Shown here one piece after another: positions 1 through 7,993 of a DNA stretch of 16,826 nucleotides. Location of the stretch: positions 1 through 16,826 of the forward strand of contig CANBTO010000039.1 of assembly GCA_947372405.1 (NCBI GenBank). Reading direction: 5' to 3'. The translations under genes and the position numbers were made by a program. The DNA comes from Verrucomicrobiaceae bacterium (lineage in GTDB: Bacteria > Verrucomicrobiota > Verrucomicrobiae > Verrucomicrobiales > Akkermansiaceae). Position 1 is the stretch's first letter. Each line of letters opens with the position of its first letter. Below the pieces are notes generated by a model. That model was given only the letters and a program-made list of their open reading frames with translations, ran no database searches and was not told the origin of the DNA.

Positions 1-4
1 TGGA

Positions 5-871
5 ATGTGGCGCGGGTTCCATACGCATTCGCTGCTCGCCGCGCTGCTTGCTATGTGCTGCCCGCTGTTGTCCGCGGAAGAACCCAAGGTCGCACCGGCC
101 GGCGAAGCGCCCGCTGCGGAAAAGAGCGCGCCGCCGGCAGTCACCCTCAAAGGCAAACAGGTGGCGCTCCCGGGCATGGTGATCAACCTGGAGAAATCCT
201 GCGTGGATGTGAACGCCAGCATCTGCCTGCATGAGGGGACCCTCGAATTGATCGCATGCACCAAGGACAGCAAGGAGCACGAATCCATCGTCGTGATCGA
301 GGCCAAGCCCAAGCACATTCATGCCGGGCTGTTGCTGCTGGGTGCCCGTCCGGGCAATCCGGCGATGAGGAAGGCGGTCGATGATGATGCAATGCGCTGG
401 ATCGACCTGCCGCCGAAAGGCGATCCGATCGCGGTGTCACTGGTTTTTGCCAACAAGGACGGCGAGATGGTCGAACACCCCATCAGTGAGTTCGTCAGCT
501 CGCTGGCGGATGACTCCGGGCAGCTGCCGAGCGGCAACAAGAGCGAAACCGAGGCGGCCGCCAAGTTTCCGGACATCTTTGTTTTCGCCGGATCGATTCT
601 TCAGGCCGAAGGGAAGGGCGAGCGACAGTATGTGGCCGATCAGACCGGAAGCGTGATCTCCATCGCCACCTTCGGCGACGAACTGCTCTGCCTCTCCGGT
701 GTGCATGAACAGGACAACGACGCGTTGAGCTGGAAAATCAACTCGGACAATCTTCCGGCGCGGGGAACCAAGGTGATCCTGCGTCTGCGGCCGGTGAAGG
801 CGAATGCTTCACAACCCGCGAAGCCGAAGGATGTCCCTGCGGCACCCGCTCCGAACGCAGGGAAGCGCTGA
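5..871 (+). CDS. Secreted YdjY-like domain protein
   Basis: A 288-aa exported protein of unknown function. Residues 1-24 form a signal peptide: a short n-region with Arg and His, a hydrophobic stretch SLLAALLAMCCPLL, and a likely cleavage after LSA before EE. An Ala/Pro/Lys-rich linker follows to about residue 48. Residues about 55-165 resemble the YdjY domain of planctomycete and verrucomicrobial secreted proteins, with the recognisable blocks CLHEGTLELIAC, ESIVVIEAKPKHIHAGLLLLGA and a following PG. The family has no firmly assigned reaction. The tail is again low-complexity Ala/Pro/Lys. The ATG at position 5 gives a good signal peptide, but only four bases precede it, so an upstream start or RBS cannot be judged. 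It is 191 bp from the next gene and may not be co-transcribed with it. The two cysteines in the signal are not in a proper lipobox. Confidence 0.8.
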   Translation: MWRGFHTHSLLAALLAMCCPLLSAEEPKVAPAGEAPAAEKSAPPAVTLKGKQVALPGMVINLEKSCVDVNASICLHEGTLELIACTKDSKEHESIVVIEAKPKHIHAGLLLLGARPGNPAMRKAVDDDAMRWIDLPPKGDPIAVSLVFANKDGEMVEHPISEFVSSLADDSGQLPSGNKSETEAAAKFPDIFVFAGSILQAEGKGERQYVADQTGSVISIATFGDELLCLSGVHEQDNDALSWKINSDNLPARGTKVILRLRPVKANASQPAKPKDVPAAPAPNAGKR

Positions 872-995
872 GTGTCCCGTGCATGCCGTGGCAAGCTGCG
901 CTCAATCGCGGCAGTCATGAAAGCTGTTAGTCTGGCTGCGGACAACACTGTGCAAGTCACCGGGCTGCCTGACATCCGGTGAAACCTCGGGTGTT

Positions 996-1011
996 GCGGA
1001 AACATTTCCGC
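996..1011. promoter_or_regulatory. 16-bp palindrome upstream of first esterase gene
   Basis: GCGGAAA-CA-TTTCCGC is a perfect 7-bp inverted repeat with a 2-bp spacer, about 52 bp before the ATG at 1063 in the 191-bp spacer between the YdjY-like gene and the SASA esterase. Its size and place suit a dimeric repressor operator. No regulator gene is nearby to match it, and no clear -35/-10 pair is visible, so the role is inferred. Confidence 0.3.
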
Positions 1012-1062
1012 TTGATGCACGTATTGAGCGGGGCGCGGCAATGATACCGCATTCACGACACC

Positions 1063-4005
1063 ATGGGAAACCCAACACGAATGAGCAGGAACCCACACAC
1101 CCTTCACTCGATTCTCGCCATGGCGATGATCGGGTTTTCCTCGCACCTTGCGATGGCGGTGGAATCCGTCGCAACATCCAAACCGGCTATCGAACTGGGC
1201 ACACCGTTCAACGACAACGCGATCCTGCAGCGTGAAATGCCTGTCCCGGTCTGGGGCTGGAGCAAGCCGGGCGAGAAGGTCACGGTGGAATTCGCCGGAC
1301 AGAAGAAGACGGCTGAAGCCGGCAAGGACGGCAAGTGGATGCTCCAGCTCGATGCACTCAAGGCCAGTGCCGATCCGGCGGAGATGGTCATCACCGAAGC
1401 CTCCGGTGTGACGCGCACGCTGAAGAATGTCCTCGTCGGTGAGATCTGGATGGCTTCCGGTCAGTCGAACATGCAGTGGCTCGCCAGCAAGGCTGATCCG
1501 GCCCTGATCATCAAGGCCCTCGAGGACAAGGGGGAAAAACCGCCCATTCGCGAGTGCGGAGTGACGGATTTCTTCGCCTGCCAGCACCCGATCGAACACG
1601 CCACCGGCGTATGGAAGGATGGCGACTATGGCGACTACAGCGCCATCGCCTTTTCATTCGCTTACAAATTGTACCAGGAGTTGGGTGTTCCCATCGGCAT
1701 CCTGAACTGCTCGTTCAGCCAGACCAGTATCGAGGCCTGGACCCCGCGCGGAGGCTTCGCCGAGGGCAAGGATGAATACACCCGCAGCGTCTATCAGAAA
1801 ATTCTCGAAACCGATCCGACGACTCCCGAGCACAAGGCGGCATGGAACAAGTTCTATCAGGATCTGGAAGACAACATCAGGGAGAACGCCGGTTTGGTGA
1901 AAAATGGCGGCAGCCCCAAACTGGCTTCCAACAAGACGCCGGGCAACATGCAGGACAACCGGGACGCCTCCTGGTTGTTCAACGCCCGGATCAATCCAAT
2001 GATTCCCTTCGCCCTCCGCGGCTGCATCTGGAACCAGGGTTACGCCAACATCAACGGAGGCATCACCTATTACGACAACCTCCACAGCCTGATCCGCGGT
2101 TGGCGCCAGTGCTGGAACCGGCCCGAGCTGCCGGTCATTTTCCACCAGTTCTACTCGCCTGGCCACAAGGGTGACGTGACGGACACTTACCCGAACATCG
2201 GCAGTATGTCCGAGATGCGCCTCGGCACCTGGCTGGCCCGCGATATCCCCAACACCGGCATGGCCAGCCAGATCGACGTGGAAGGCGCGATCCACTACCG
2301 CAACAAGGCCGTCTCAGGCCAGCGGTTGGCCCTCCATGCCCTGAAGAACCAATATGGCAAAAACGTCGTGACTGACGGACCGATGTTCAAGTCCTACTCG
2401 GTCAGCGGTGACAAGCTGACCGTGGAGTTTGACCACTCCGACGGTGGTCTGGTGGTGGCTGAAACCGGAACCAATGCGCTCGGCAAAGCTGAGGGCGCAA
2501 CCGGCTTCTCTGATCCCAAAGTCATACCGAACGGTGATGATCAGGTGAAATTTTTCTTCCTCGCCGGCGAAGACCGCGTCTGGCACCCGGCCAGTGTGAA
2601 GATCGACGGTGAGAAGGTCATCGTCACCTCGCCCGGCGTGAAATCTCCACACGGGGTTTCCTATGCGACTGGCGGTGTCGGATTCAAACCGAACCTATAC
2701 AACAAGGCCCTGCTGCCGATGACTCCGTTCATCTATTTTGATAACAAACTGGTGACATCCAAAACATGGCCCGACGATCCGATCAAGATCGCCGGGGTCA
2801 AACCTGATCCGTCTGCGGGTGGCAAGCTCTACGAATATCGGCGGATGCCGCTGCTCAGCACCCAGTTCAGTTCCAATGCCGTCTTCCAGGCCGGTGTCCC
2901 GCTCACCATCTGGGGCTCCGCCATGAACGACTGGGGTGATGAGGCCAAGGGCACGGCGGTGATCAAGTTCAGCTTCGCCGGCATTGAAAAAACGATTCCG
3001 GTCACACCCGGTATGCGCGAGTGGCAGGTCATCGTGCCCGCCATGCCGGCCAGCGCTGACCCAAAAACGCTGAAGGTGACCTTCGAGATCGACGGGGAAC
3101 TCGCACATCAGCGCCTCTGCAACAACATCGTCATGGGTGACGTCTGGTATGTCGCGGCTCCCGCCAGTCTCCCCAAGCTTGATTCCACGGAGAAATCCAG
3201 TGCGCCCGTGCGGATGATGAAGCGCAAGGCCAAGGGATCTTCCTCGCCCAAGCCGCGCCGCTTCAGTGTTTCGACTTCGAGCTTGTCGCCGGAGGAAAAC
3301 CGTTTCGCCTCCATCTGGGAGGATGCCGACGGAATGGCCGCCATCCTTGGAAACAAGATCGCCAGCAAAACCGGCAAGCCTGTCGGGATTGTTTTCATGC
3401 AGACCTCCAAGGAGAAAACCTCTCCGGATGCGGAGCTGAAGGAATGGATCCCCGCCCGGTGCCTAAACCAAGCCCCCAGCCTGATGAAGGACTACGGGCA
3501 ATTGGCGGCAATCCGCCCGGGCAATCCGATCTATGACGCCAACGTGCGCAACTACATCGGACAATGGAAAAAATACTGGAGTGAATACGTTCCGGAAATG
3601 ATCAGCACCAAGCGGGTTCCTGACGCGGCTCCATGGGGGAAATATCCCGCGCTTGGAGGCGATGTCACCACCACCGCCAGCCAGACCTACAACGTCCTTG
3701 TGGATTCCTTCACTCCGGGAAGTTTCAAGGGAGTCGTCTTCCTCTGCGGTCAGGACATGGTTGCGGCGGACCAGGGCGCGAACTATGGTGAGCAACTCTC
3801 CGCTTTGGTGAATAGCTGGAAGGAATTGTTCGGTGGTGAAGACACGAACTTCTTCTACACCGTTCCGAGCAAGACGCTTGCCACGAAGATCACCGTGCCC
3901 GGCACCATCAAGGGCAAGAGCACCGGTATCGAGATCAACAAATGGTCGGACGCTGCGGAAATTCAGAAGCTGATCGATCAGGCCGTCAACAAGGTCTATC
4001 CATAA
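1063..4005 (+). CDS. Secreted SASA / sialate O-acetylesterase-like protein with internal duplication
   Basis: A 980-aa exported carbohydrate esterase of the SASA (sialate O-acetylesterase-like, SGNH-fold) family, which removes acetyl esters from sugars. A signal peptide ends near LAMA (residue 32). Residues about 45-125 are the family's N-terminal beta-sandwich (FNDNAILQREMPVPVWGW). GQSNM at 133-137 holds the nucleophile Ser135. The WYQGE-like block is altered to GCIWNQGYAN (320-329), and the late His is in IHYRNKAVSGQRLAL near residue 410. From about residue 595 the same architecture repeats in degenerate form: FSSNAVFQAGVPLTIWG, then GDVWYVAAPAS where GQSN should be, then GVVFLCGQDM where the WYQGE-like block should be. 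The second half is therefore probably non-catalytic and may bind substrate or stabilise the fold. The usual family length is 500-650 aa. The start could also be the ATG at 1081, which keeps the signal peptide; neither start has a strong RBS. The next gene begins 33 bp downstream, consistent with an operon. Confidence 0.85.
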   Translation: MGNPTRMSRNPHTLHSILAMAMIGFSSHLAMAVESVATSKPAIELGTPFNDNAILQREMPVPVWGWSKPGEKVTVEFAGQKKTAEAGKDGKWMLQLDALKASADPAEMVITEASGVTRTLKNVLVGEIWMASGQSNMQWLASKADPALIIKALEDKGEKPPIRECGVTDFFACQHPIEHATGVWKDGDYGDYSAIAFSFAYKLYQELGVPIGILNCSFSQTSIEAWTPRGGFAEGKDEYTRSVYQKILETDPTTPEHKAAWNKFYQDLEDNIRENAGLVKNGGSPKLASNKTPGNMQDNRDASWLFNARINPMIPFALRGCIWNQGYANINGGITYYDNLHSLIRGWRQCWNRPELPVIFHQFYSPGHKGDVTDTYPNIGSMSEMRLGTWLARDIPNTGMASQIDVEGAIHYRNKAVSGQRLALHALKNQYGKNVVTDGPMFKSYSVSGDKLTVEFDHSDGGLVVAETGTNALGKAEGATGFSDPKVIPNGDDQVKFFFLAGEDRVWHPASVKIDGEKVIVTSPGVKSPHGVSYATGGVGFKPNLYNKALLPMTPFIYFDNKLVTSKTWPDDPIKIAGVKPDPSAGGKLYEYRRMPLLSTQFSSNAVFQAGVPLTIWGSAMNDWGDEAKGTAVIKFSFAGIEKTIPVTPGMREWQVIVPAMPASADPKTLKVTFEIDGELAHQRLCNNIVMGDVWYVAAPASLPKLDSTEKSSAPVRMMKRKAKGSSSPKPRRFSVSTSSLSPEENRFASIWEDADGMAAILGNKIASKTGKPVGIVFMQTSKEKTSPDAELKEWIPARCLNQAPSLMKDYGQLAAIRPGNPIYDANVRNYIGQWKKYWSEYVPEMISTKRVPDAAPWGKYPALGGDVTTTASQTYNVLVDSFTPGSFKGVVFLCGQDMVAADQGANYGEQLSALVNSWKELFGGEDTNFFYTVPSKTLATKITVPGTIKGKSTGIEINKWSDAAEIQKLIDQAVNKVYP

Positions 4006-4038
4006 CCTAACGCAGCTCGGATATTGATCCCTTAAAAA

Positions 4039-5193
4039 ATGAAAGCCCTACACATCACTGCCTGCGTGTTGCTTGGTATCATCACCCCTGCTCCCGATCT
4101 GTTAGCTGCCTCTGCTCCGCCGAAGGCCTCCGAAATCAAGGACATCAAGTCCTACTGCATCGACTTCAACTGGGCGGCGACAGGACGCAAACGCAAGCCA
4201 TTCGCCACACCCGGAAGCTGGGCCGCCTCTGATCCCGCGCAGCATGTCGCGTGGCACAAGGCGGTCGGTGCCAATGTCATCCAGACCTTCTGCGTCTCCA
4301 CCAACGGCTATGCTTGGTACAAGAACGGCTTTGTTCCGGAACAACCCGGTCTCAAACACGACTTCCTGCCCGAGATGGTGAAACTCGGCCACGAGGAAGG
4401 CATGTTGGTGTTCGGTTACTTCTGCGCCTCCGCCAATCCCAAATGGGGAACCGAGCATCCCGATCAGAGCTACGGCACACCAACCACTTATCATATTCCT
4501 TACACTGACGAATACCTCGCCTATCTTTCCTCGTCGATCGGCGACGCGGTGCGCAAGACCGGCATCGACGGATTCATGATCGACTGGCTGTGGATGCCCA
4601 ACCGCAAGTCCACCGAGGGCAAGTGGCTGGATTGCGAGAAGCATCTCTATCAGCAACTCGTGAACGAGCCGTTCCCCGGTGAGGACAAACTGACCAAGGA
4701 GCAGGAACTCGCCTACAGCCGCAAGGCGCTCGATCGCTGCTGGAAGGCGATCCGCAAGGCCGCCAAGGCCGCCAACCCGGATTGCATCGTCTGGTTGACC
4801 AGCAACAAACCGATCGATCCCACGGTGGTGAACTCAGACATGTACAAGGAAGTGGACTGGCTCATGAACGAAGCCGGCGACAAGAAAAGCATCGATGCCG
4901 TGAAGGCGATGATCGGCACGCAGACACGCATGATCACCTGCCTGGCAAAGTGGAACGGCAAAGACCCAACCAAGGTGGTGCCGGAAGCCCTGAATGCGGG
5001 AATCGGCCTCTACGGCTTCACCGCGCCGCGCAACAACTCCGGTCTGGTTCCACTGGACAAGATCCTGACCACCCCGCTGGCCGATCTGAAGGGTGACGAT
5101 CAAAACATCGCCACGCTGGCCCGCGCCTACCATGGCGCTTCGCTCGATTCCGTTGGAAACGCCAAGGGTGAGTTTGTCGAACCCGCAAAATAG
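4039..5193 (+). CDS. Secreted TIM-barrel glycoside hydrolase-like protein
   Basis: A 384-aa exported protein, with a signal peptide of about 23 residues ending near LLAASA. The body reads like a (beta/alpha)8 glycoside hydrolase-like barrel. SYCIDFNW opens the first strand, and KAVGANVIQTFCVSTNGYAWY is followed by HEEGMLVFGYFCASANPKW. GIDGFMIDWLWMP then places Asp182 at the end of a strand, where GH29-like and related hypothetical glycosidase families carry a catalytic Asp. The segment after IVWLTSNKPIDP looks like later barrel strands. The exact family and substrate cannot be named; an alpha-L-fucosidase-like or 'hypothetical glycosyl hydrolase' assignment is a guess from these patterns. The ATG at 4039 follows an A-rich stretch without a clear Shine-Dalgarno sequence. 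It lies 33 bp after one SASA esterase and about 150 bp before another, so it probably acts on the same glycan. Confidence 0.7.
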   Translation: MKALHITACVLLGIITPAPDLLAASAPPKASEIKDIKSYCIDFNWAATGRKRKPFATPGSWAASDPAQHVAWHKAVGANVIQTFCVSTNGYAWYKNGFVPEQPGLKHDFLPEMVKLGHEEGMLVFGYFCASANPKWGTEHPDQSYGTPTTYHIPYTDEYLAYLSSSIGDAVRKTGIDGFMIDWLWMPNRKSTEGKWLDCEKHLYQQLVNEPFPGEDKLTKEQELAYSRKALDRCWKAIRKAAKAANPDCIVWLTSNKPIDPTVVNSDMYKEVDWLMNEAGDKKSIDAVKAMIGTQTRMITCLAKWNGKDPTKVVPEALNAGIGLYGFTAPRNNSGLVPLDKILTTPLADLKGDDQNIATLARAYHGASLDSVGNAKGEFVEPAK

Positions 5194-5341
5194 CTTCTGA
5201 TGGTTCCGCCAGTCGGGAAGCGGCGCGGCGTTTTGACTCCGCCCTGCTGACGCAAATGCACGCGATGTTTTCGCAATGGGGTGACAAACCCTATCCGTTC
5301 ATACGGTATAGACCGGCGTTGGTTTGAAGAAAAAACTCCAC

Positions 5342-7948
5342 ATGATGAAGTCTAACATGAAAACCGCATTGGAACTGGGCTTGGCAACGGCCGCCATGGC
5401 GGTGATGTCGTTGTCCGCTGCGCCAGCTAGGATTCCGGCCTTGCTGCCCGCGCCGGATGGCAAGCCGGGAGATACCACCAAACCCGTCAAGGTGTACATC
5501 CTGGCCGGCCAGTCGAACATGGTCGGTATGGGCGACATTTCAGGGGCTCAACCGGAATACCCATCGGTTTATCTGTCCGCGGATCCAGCCATCATTCCCG
5601 GCGAGATGCCGGTTGGGACGAACCGCACCAAATCCGCGTGCCAGTGGGTTTGGAGAGGCATTCCCGCCCTGCGGACCCATGGTGTCTATCAATCTGCTGA
5701 CGCCTCGGCGCAAGCCGGTGCAGTGGTGGCCATTCACAAGGGCGCTTATGACCCGAAAGCGGACTATTCGAAGTTGGCTCCTGCCAAGACATCGACGCTG
5801 CCCCTCGGCACGCTATCAGCGGAGATTCCCACGATCGCTGGTCCCTGCACACCGGTGGCCAGCGCCTTCATCGATGTTCCGGTGACCGGCAACTATCTGG
5901 TGCACGTGGGTTATGGTGAGAGCACCCATGCGCTCGCGTTCGTCGATGGCAAGGAAGTCTATCGCAAGGACCCCGGCGGCAATCCGGTGCTCACCAAAAT
6001 CACGCTCGATTCCGGCAAACGCCATCCGCTGCAAATCACTTGGTTCAAGGGTGGTTCTGCGGCCCTCTGGCTGGAACAGGTCGATCTGGTCGGCAAGGGC
6101 GACCTCGTCACCCTGACCAAGAAGGACAAGAAGTTTCCCTACCTTGTCGATGACCAGGGCAACTGGACCGTCCGCAATGACGTGTATTTCCAGGAGGCCC
6201 GGCTCACCGAAGGCGGCAAGGGCGCGCCGCTGAGCGCCGAATCTAACAAGAAGTGCCTGCCGAAGTGCAATTCCATCGGACCGGAAGTTGGTTTCGGCTA
6301 TGTCATGGGCACCTTCCATGACGAGCAGGTGCTGTTGATCAAGACGGCGCAAGGCAACCGTTCGCTGAGATACGATTTCCGCCCGCCGTCGAGTGGCAAG
6401 ACCTCCGACAGCGAGTTCGAGGGCTTCGAATACCGCGCCATGGTAAAAGGTGTGCATGAAACCCTTGCCAACATCGACAAGGTGGTGCTCGGCTACAAGG
6501 GACAGGGCTACGAGGTCGCCGGCTTCGGCTGGTTCCAAGGCCACAAGGACAGCGGTTCCACCAAGGAGGATTATGAAAAATGCCTGGTCAACCTGATCAC
6601 CGACCTGCGCAAGGAGTTCAAGGCACCGAAGATGAAGGCCGTGGTGGCCACGGTCGGATTCCACGGCTATCGCCTGTTGAGCGGGCCATGGAAGGGCGTG
6701 TGGGAGGCGCAGATGGCGGTCGGTGATCCCAATCAGCATTCGGAGTTCGCCGGATCCGTGTCCACGATCGACACGCGTGACTTCTGGCGCGAGGTGGAGG
6801 AGTCGCCACGCGGCCAGGACTACCACTACAACAGGAACCCGGAAACCTACCTGCTGGTGGGCGAGGCGATGGGACGGGCGATGGTGCGCATGCTGGGCGG
6901 CGAAGCCGAGGAAATCCCCAAGTCGGATTGCGAGGCGAGGACGGCTGCCGAAGTCGCCGCTGAAGCGGCTAAACCCGCAACGACCGAAGAGCAAATCGCG
7001 GCATCGCTGGCTGCGGTCAGGCCAATGATCCTCGACGGACTGCTGGCAGGTTTCTCGGCCGATCCGCGTAACCAACCTCTTCTGAAAGGACTGCTCAAGG
7101 AAGCCCAGCCGAAGCCGGCCAAAACGCCCGAGTATGTGGACGACACGGTCGATGACGCGGTGGCCTACATGCAGACGGCCGGAAATCACGACTATGACTG
7201 GAAGCCGGTCACTGCGGATATGAAGAACACGACATGGGAGTATTACGGCTTCGACCTTTCTAACAGCCCATACAGGATCAAATCCACAGCGGTTCCGACA
7301 GGCGGCGATGAGGAGAGCCCGGACAACGACGAGTCCTCCGCGTCCAAGATCAAGCCCGCCAAGGGAGCCAAACCGGTGGTGCCTGCCGTGGAAATCACTT
7401 TGCCCGCCGGCATGGAGCACTGGTTCGCTCCCGCGTTCGATGCGAAGAAGGCCGGTTGGAAAAGCGGGCAGCCACCCTTCGGCATGAAGATGGAGGAAAC
7501 GGTTCCCGAAAGCCAGGCGTGGATCTCCAAATACCCGCTCTATCCGCCGAAGCGCACCATGCCGAAAACCGTCGTCAGCAACGACGTGATGCTGCTGCGG
7601 GGGACATTCGAAATCCCGCCGCTCAAGCAGGGCCAGCGCTACCGGATCCGGGTCGATGGCAGCATCCACGACAATTCGGGTGAGGGCTATGCCCTTTACG
7701 TCAACGGCAAGTTGCTCACCGAAGTGAAGAACGGCGTCACGGGCTGGCGCAGGCAGGGACTGCGCGGCAGCCATGTCTGGCAGGAAAACCTCGATGAACT
7801 CAAGAGCGGCAAGGTGACCGTCGCCGTGGCCAATTTCCCGATGAGCAACTGGGATCCGGAACACTTCATCCCCGCGATCGGCCCTTTGAGCGTGTGGCTG
7901 GAGGAACAGAAACTCCCGCCGATGACACTTGACAACACCAAGCCCTGA
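5342..7948 (+). CDS. Secreted SASA esterase with PA14-like insertion and C-terminal beta-sandwich
   Basis: An 868-aa exported SASA-family carbohydrate esterase. The signal peptide runs from the tandem Met start to about SLSAAPA. ATG 5342 was chosen over the upstream TTG at 5324 because it gives a normal signal peptide; ATG 5345 and 5357 are also possible. KVYILAGQSNMVG holds the nucleophile Ser58. The esterase domain is then interrupted at roughly residues 150-255 by a PA14-like sugar-binding sandwich (IDVPVTGNYLVHVGYGES, ALAFVDGKEVYRKD, HPLQITWFKGG). It resumes with FGWFQGHKD near 394, where His replaces the usual Glu of WYQGE, and DYHYNRNPETYLLVGEA near 493, the likely catalytic His region. 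Residues about 690-860 resemble a galactose-binding-like sandwich (GTFEIPPLKQGQRYRIRVDG, YALYVNGKLL). The extra modules suggest attachment to a complex polysaccharide. The gene is followed after 45 bp by the sulfatase-esterase gene. Confidence 0.8.
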   Translation: MMKSNMKTALELGLATAAMAVMSLSAAPARIPALLPAPDGKPGDTTKPVKVYILAGQSNMVGMGDISGAQPEYPSVYLSADPAIIPGEMPVGTNRTKSACQWVWRGIPALRTHGVYQSADASAQAGAVVAIHKGAYDPKADYSKLAPAKTSTLPLGTLSAEIPTIAGPCTPVASAFIDVPVTGNYLVHVGYGESTHALAFVDGKEVYRKDPGGNPVLTKITLDSGKRHPLQITWFKGGSAALWLEQVDLVGKGDLVTLTKKDKKFPYLVDDQGNWTVRNDVYFQEARLTEGGKGAPLSAESNKKCLPKCNSIGPEVGFGYVMGTFHDEQVLLIKTAQGNRSLRYDFRPPSSGKTSDSEFEGFEYRAMVKGVHETLANIDKVVLGYKGQGYEVAGFGWFQGHKDSGSTKEDYEKCLVNLITDLRKEFKAPKMKAVVATVGFHGYRLLSGPWKGVWEAQMAVGDPNQHSEFAGSVSTIDTRDFWREVEESPRGQDYHYNRNPETYLLVGEAMGRAMVRMLGGEAEEIPKSDCEARTAAEVAAEAAKPATTEEQIAASLAAVRPMILDGLLAGFSADPRNQPLLKGLLKEAQPKPAKTPEYVDDTVDDAVAYMQTAGNHDYDWKPVTADMKNTTWEYYGFDLSNSPYRIKSTAVPTGGDEESPDNDESSASKIKPAKGAKPVVPAVEITLPAGMEHWFAPAFDAKKAGWKSGQPPFGMKMEETVPESQAWISKYPLYPPKRTMPKTVVSNDVMLLRGTFEIPPLKQGQRYRIRVDGSIHDNSGEGYALYVNGKLLTEVKNGVTGWRRQGLRGSHVWQENLDELKSGKVTVAVANFPMSNWDPEHFIPAIGPLSVWLEEQKLPPMTLDNTKP

Positions 7949-7960
7949 CCCGCCCCGCGT

Positions 7961-7974
7961 GTTTATATATAAAC
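7961..7974. promoter_or_regulatory. Perfect AT-rich palindrome before the sulfatase gene
   Basis: GTTTATATATAAAC is a 14-bp perfect palindrome in the 45-bp spacer between the second SASA gene and the sulfatase gene, ending 19 bp before the ATG. The leader from here to the ATG is AT-rich and has no Shine-Dalgarno sequence. It could be an operator or a promoter -10 region; a weak hairpin in the intergenic RNA is also possible. Confidence 0.3.
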
Positions 7975-7993
7975 CACAATTCCTGATAACAAT

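Noticed and set aside
50..62. Possible lipobox in the first protein's signal (LLAMCC)
   Set aside because: The residue before Cys is Met or Cys rather than Gly, Ala or Ser, and a normal signal peptidase I site follows.
5233..5238. TTGACT as a -35 box before the second SASA gene
   Set aside because: No acceptable -10 hexamer lies at 16-18 bp.
5291..5308. TATCCGT/ACGGTATA near-inverted repeat before the second SASA gene
   Set aside because: The perfect arms are only 4 bp (CCGT/ACGG) with a bulge, too weak to call an operator.
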